Under the pieces are notes generated by a model. It did not search any database and was not told the DNA's origin. It saw only the letters and a program-made list of their open reading frames with translations. A DNA stretch of 26,616 nt from Muribaculaceae bacterium (lineage in GTDB: Bacteria > Bacteroidota > Bacteroidia > Bacteroidales > Muribaculaceae): assembly GCA_009775195.1 (NCBI GenBank), contig VSPF01000014.1, forward strand, positions 1 through 26,616, given 5' to 3'. Shown piece after piece: positions 24,383 to 26,616 of the stretch. Made by a program: the position numbers and the translations under genes. The number at the start of each line of letters is the position of its first letter. Positions within the stretch are counted from its first letter, which is position 1.

Positions 24383-26248
24383 TTATAAGCGTTGTACGGT
24401 GTCTACACCTTCGATGGCGGAGATGTGTGTGATTATTGATTGTAATTCTTCGAATGAGTGAACGCCAAGGGTGATGGTGCAGGTGACGATTGAGTCCTTG
24501 GTGGTGGTGTTGAAGCTCTCCATCGCCAGATGGAGCTGGTTGGTGATGGAGTCGACAAGGTCGATGAAGAGGTGGTAGCGGTCGACGGCGGTAACGACTA
24601 TAGTCTGCGAGTATAGTGTTTCGTCGGGCAGGTAGTCGACGGCGCGGATGCTGTCGCCACGTTGCGAAGCTAAGCTCACTGCGGCGTTGCAGTCGCGCTT
24701 GTGGAGGGTTATGCGTCCGCCTTCACCCTCGAAGCCGATTACTTCATCGCCGGGGATGGGCATACAGCACGGGCAGCGGTCGTAGGTCGGGCGCGGTACC
24801 CTGCCGAGGTAGTTGCTGATGGCGCAGCGGGCTTTGTAGGTCACCACGCTGTCGAGCCAATCGGGCTGTGGATGCACGTCGGGGTCGGTGAAAATCTCGA
24901 CAACGTCGCCGCGCCGCAGCGGTGCCTTGATAGAGGCAAGGAAGCCGTTGACACGCGCATATTTTGCCTTCTCACCGAGGTCGTAGTTGACTTCGTAGGC
25001 GAAATCGAGCACGGTAGACCGCTGGGGCAGTACCACGGGCCGACCTTTGGGGGTGAAGGTCATGATGTCGTCGTTGTAGAAGGCTGTCACTACTTTTTCG
25101 ATAAATCCCATGCCGCCGGTGTCGGACGACTCGCGCAACACGGTGCGGAACTTCTCAATCCACCGGCGTATATTGTCGTCGTCGCGGTCGGCTATGCAGC
25201 CGAGTCGCGAGTTCATGACCATGCGGCGGCTGCAGATGTGCACTTCCTGCCATCGGCCGAAGTCGGCCAGCAGCTTTACGTGGAAGCTCTGGTAGCCGTT
25301 TTCTTTGGGCGTATCGATATAGTTCGATATGCCGCCGGGCTTCTCTTTGAAGTTGTCGGTCAGCACGGAGTATATTTTCAGGGCCATGGCCTTCTCGCTC
25401 ATACCCTCGGGGGTATCGTAGACTATTTCGGTGAAGTGGCGGTACTTGAGGTGGTTGAAGTCGTCGCCATATTTGTGCATCTTGCGCCAGATGCTGTAGG
25501 GCTCGCGATATTCGACCGACACCTCGGTCTCGATACCGGCTTTGGCGAGGGTGTCGTGGATTTGGTCGCGGAAGCGGCTCAGACGTTCGGCCTGCGCCGC
25601 CTCGTCCTGGTCGGTGAGTCGTTTTATTTCGTCGTACTCGTGTGGGCAGCGGTAGCGGAAGCTCAGGTTCTCGAGCTCGGTCTTTATATGGTATAGGCCC
25701 AGGCGGTTTGCCAGCGGAGCGTAGAAGTAGTCGGTTTCGCCGGCAATCTTCATCTGCTTGTCGGCGCGCATCGCGGCCAGGGTGCGCATGTTGTGCAGGC
25801 GGTCGGCGAGTTTGACCAGCAGCGGGCGCACGTCATATTCCATCGATGCAAGCATTTGGCGGAAGTTGTCGACCTGGAGCGAGGCGTCGTAGTGCTCTTT
25901 CTTCTTTTTTGTCACCACGCCGACCAGGAAAGCCACATCGTCGCCGAAGCGCTCGCGGATTTCGTCGATTGTATGTGGGGTGTCTTCGACCACGTCGTGG
26001 AGGAATGCCGCAATGACGGGGTTTACATCGAGGTGCATGTCGTCGGCGGCAATGGTAGCCACTGCGATGGGGTGGAGTATGTATGGCTCACCGCCTTTGC
26101 GCTTTTGTGGCGCGTGGGCCTCGCGTGCCAGCTCGAAGGCGCTGCGCAGGCGCTCCATGTCTGCAGCATCGCAGCGGTCGGCCATAAGGTCGAACACGTG
26201 CTCGGCTCTCTCTTCGATGATTTTGTTGTAGTCTGGGTCTTTTTCCAT
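24383..26248 (-). CDS. RelA/SpoT-family (p)ppGpp enzyme, probably hydrolase-biased
   Basis: A 621-aa stringent-response enzyme. The HD hydrolase domain is intact: His59 in YILHPIAVA, His84-Asp85 in FLHDVVEDT and Asp149 in KLADRLHNMRTL. The synthetase domain (about 225-370) keeps YSIWRKM, GYQSFH and Glu335 in EVHI. But the stretch that normally reads like D-[LI]-x-A-[FI]-R reads KYRHFTEIVYD, lacking the magnesium-binding Asp and its partner Arg. A TGS domain (about 405-452), a Cys-rich segment (CPCC at 492-495, HKRDC at 516-520) and a C-terminal ACT domain follow. Start ATG 26248 is set by a strong Shine-Dalgarno at 26257-26261 and a promoter at 26277; the frame open to 26350 overlaps that promoter. 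Confidence 0.9.
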   Translation of the reverse strand: MEKDPDYNKIIEERAEHVFDLMADRCDAADMERLRSAFELAREAHAPQKRKGGEPYILHPIAVATIAADDMHLDVNPVIAAFLHDVVEDTPHTIDEIRERFGDDVAFLVGVVTKKKKEHYDASLQVDNFRQMLASMEYDVRPLLVKLADRLHNMRTLAAMRADKQMKIAGETDYFYAPLANRLGLYHIKTELENLSFRYRCPHEYDEIKRLTDQDEAAQAERLSRFRDQIHDTLAKAGIETEVSVEYREPYSIWRKMHKYGDDFNHLKYRHFTEIVYDTPEGMSEKAMALKIYSVLTDNFKEKPGGISNYIDTPKENGYQSFHVKLLADFGRWQEVHICSRRMVMNSRLGCIADRDDDNIRRWIEKFRTVLRESSDTGGMGFIEKVVTAFYNDDIMTFTPKGRPVVLPQRSTVLDFAYEVNYDLGEKAKYARVNGFLASIKAPLRRGDVVEIFTDPDVHPQPDWLDSVVTYKARCAISNYLGRVPRPTYDRCPCCMPIPGDEVIGFEGEGGRITLHKRDCNAAVSLASQRGDSIRAVDYLPDETLYSQTIVVTAVDRYHLFIDLVDSITNQLHLAMESFNTTTKDSIVTCTITLGVHSFEELQSIITHISAIEGVDTVQRL

Positions 26249-26256
26249 GGCTGGTT

Positions 26257-26261
26257 CCTCC
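26257..26261 (-). promoter_or_regulatory. Strong Shine-Dalgarno site for RelA/SpoT gene
   Basis: GGAGG lies 8 nt before ATG 26248 on the minus strand, within AAAGGAGGAAC. Most genes in this window have no such site, as usual in Bacteroidota, so this one stands out and fixes the start. Confidence 0.7.
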
Positions 26262-26276
26262 TTTTTTAGTTCTACG

Positions 26277-26284
26277 CAAAAATA
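26277..26284 (-). promoter_or_regulatory. Promoter -7 element for RelA/SpoT and vWA genes
   Basis: TATTTTTG on the minus strand matches TAnnTTTG and lies 28 nt upstream of ATG 26248. No good -33 is seen at the ideal distance; TTTC at 26308-26311 is 23 nt away. The rest of 26285-26454 is AT-rich with nothing else recognised. Confidence 0.5.
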
Positions 26285-26454
26285 CGAAGAAATTCGCTTA
26301 AACATGTGAAAAAAGTAATCAGAAATTATGGTAGTGCGTGGCTTTTGCAATCGGACAGTCTGGGTGACAAGAAATATATAGTAGCGTAAAGGGTTGAAAA
26401 ACAGTTATGGTCGAAGAAAAAGCAGAAATAAAATGAAAAAAATCACATAAAAAT

Positions 26455-26485
26455 TTTGGAGAATGAAAAATTGTGCGTAACTTTG
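26455..26485 (+). promoter_or_regulatory. Promoter for tRNA-Thr
   Basis: TTTG (26455-26458), a 19-nt spacer and TAACTTTG (26478-26485) fit the consensus exactly. The tRNA begins 58 nt further on, leaving a short leader to be removed by processing. Confidence 0.75.
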
Positions 26486-26543
26486 CAACCGCAAACGGGA
26501 AAAGACGCCGCTCTTCTACCTCGCTGCAGAGAAAATTGACAAT

Positions 26544-26616
26544 GCCTCTTTAGCTCAGTTGGCCAGAGCACGTGATTTGTAATCTCGGGGTCGTTGGTTC
26601 GAATCCGACAAGAGGC
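26544..26616 (+). tRNA. tRNA-Thr (anticodon UGU)
   Basis: A cloverleaf is readable. The acceptor GCCTCTT (26544-26550) pairs with AAGAGGC at 26610-26616; the D arm is GCTC..GAGC and the T arm GTTGG TTCGAAT CCGAC. The anticodon loop TTTGTAA has UGU at 26578-26580, decoding Thr ACA. The anticodon stem has a T-T mismatch at its centre. The window stops at the acceptor stem end, so the discriminator base and 3' CCA lie outside. Confidence 0.93.

Noticed and set aside
24701..25696. 331-codon plus-strand frame opposite the RelA/SpoT gene
   Set aside because: Reads as the complement of a conserved multidomain protein and lacks motifs of its own.

Overview
The window looks like chromosomal DNA from a gut Bacteroidota, most likely order Bacteroidales and close to Muribaculaceae. 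This rests on protein flavour (TonB-dependent-type barrel, FHA/Ser-Thr kinase set, GH28/GH43 and GH51 enzymes, KorAB), on the near absence of Shine-Dalgarno sites, and on repeated Bacteroidota promoters of the form TTTG-N19-TAnnTTTG. The genus is inferred and no 16S gene is present.

Left third (about 1-6.6 kb, minus strand, visibly AT-richer than the rest): a compact phospho-signalling island. From a canonical promoter at 6632-6662 run a possible small gene, a LytTR DNA-binding protein, an FHA protein with two membrane segments and a zinc-ribbon-like tail, and an exported caspase-like protease. A second promoter (4464-4491) drives a Ser/Thr kinase fused through a membrane helix to a periplasmic TonB C-terminal domain, then a glycine-zipper/Ca-binding-like protein, a zinc-finger FHA protein and a PP2C phosphatase. 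Three different proteins carry the same short acidic motif with Thr-x-Leu-Ile, a candidate phospho-docking peptide for the FHA domains. This island is the best candidate for an undescribed system.

Middle (6.7-20.4 kb, plus strand, GC-rich): an exported GH43-like/GH28 pectin enzyme. Next comes a tightly packed run: PatB/MalY-type C-S lyase, EPSP synthase (aroA), a 143-aa conserved membrane protein, a ZnuB-like permease, a 987-aa TPR protein and an outer-membrane barrel, joined mostly by overlaps of 1-8 nt. A heptamer/35-bp tandem repeat separates this from an exported GH51 arabinofuranosidase.

Right (20.4-26.6 kb): korAB, encoding a two-subunit 2-oxoacid:ferredoxin oxidoreductase, starts from a strong promoter buried in a perfect 17-bp inverted repeat. 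It ends at a hairpin terminator followed by a remnant of a TlpA/AhpC-type thioredoxin. Convergent to it are a von Willebrand A protein and, upstream of that, a RelA/SpoT enzyme with an intact hydrolase but altered synthetase motifs. A tRNA-Thr(UGU) with its own promoter closes the window.
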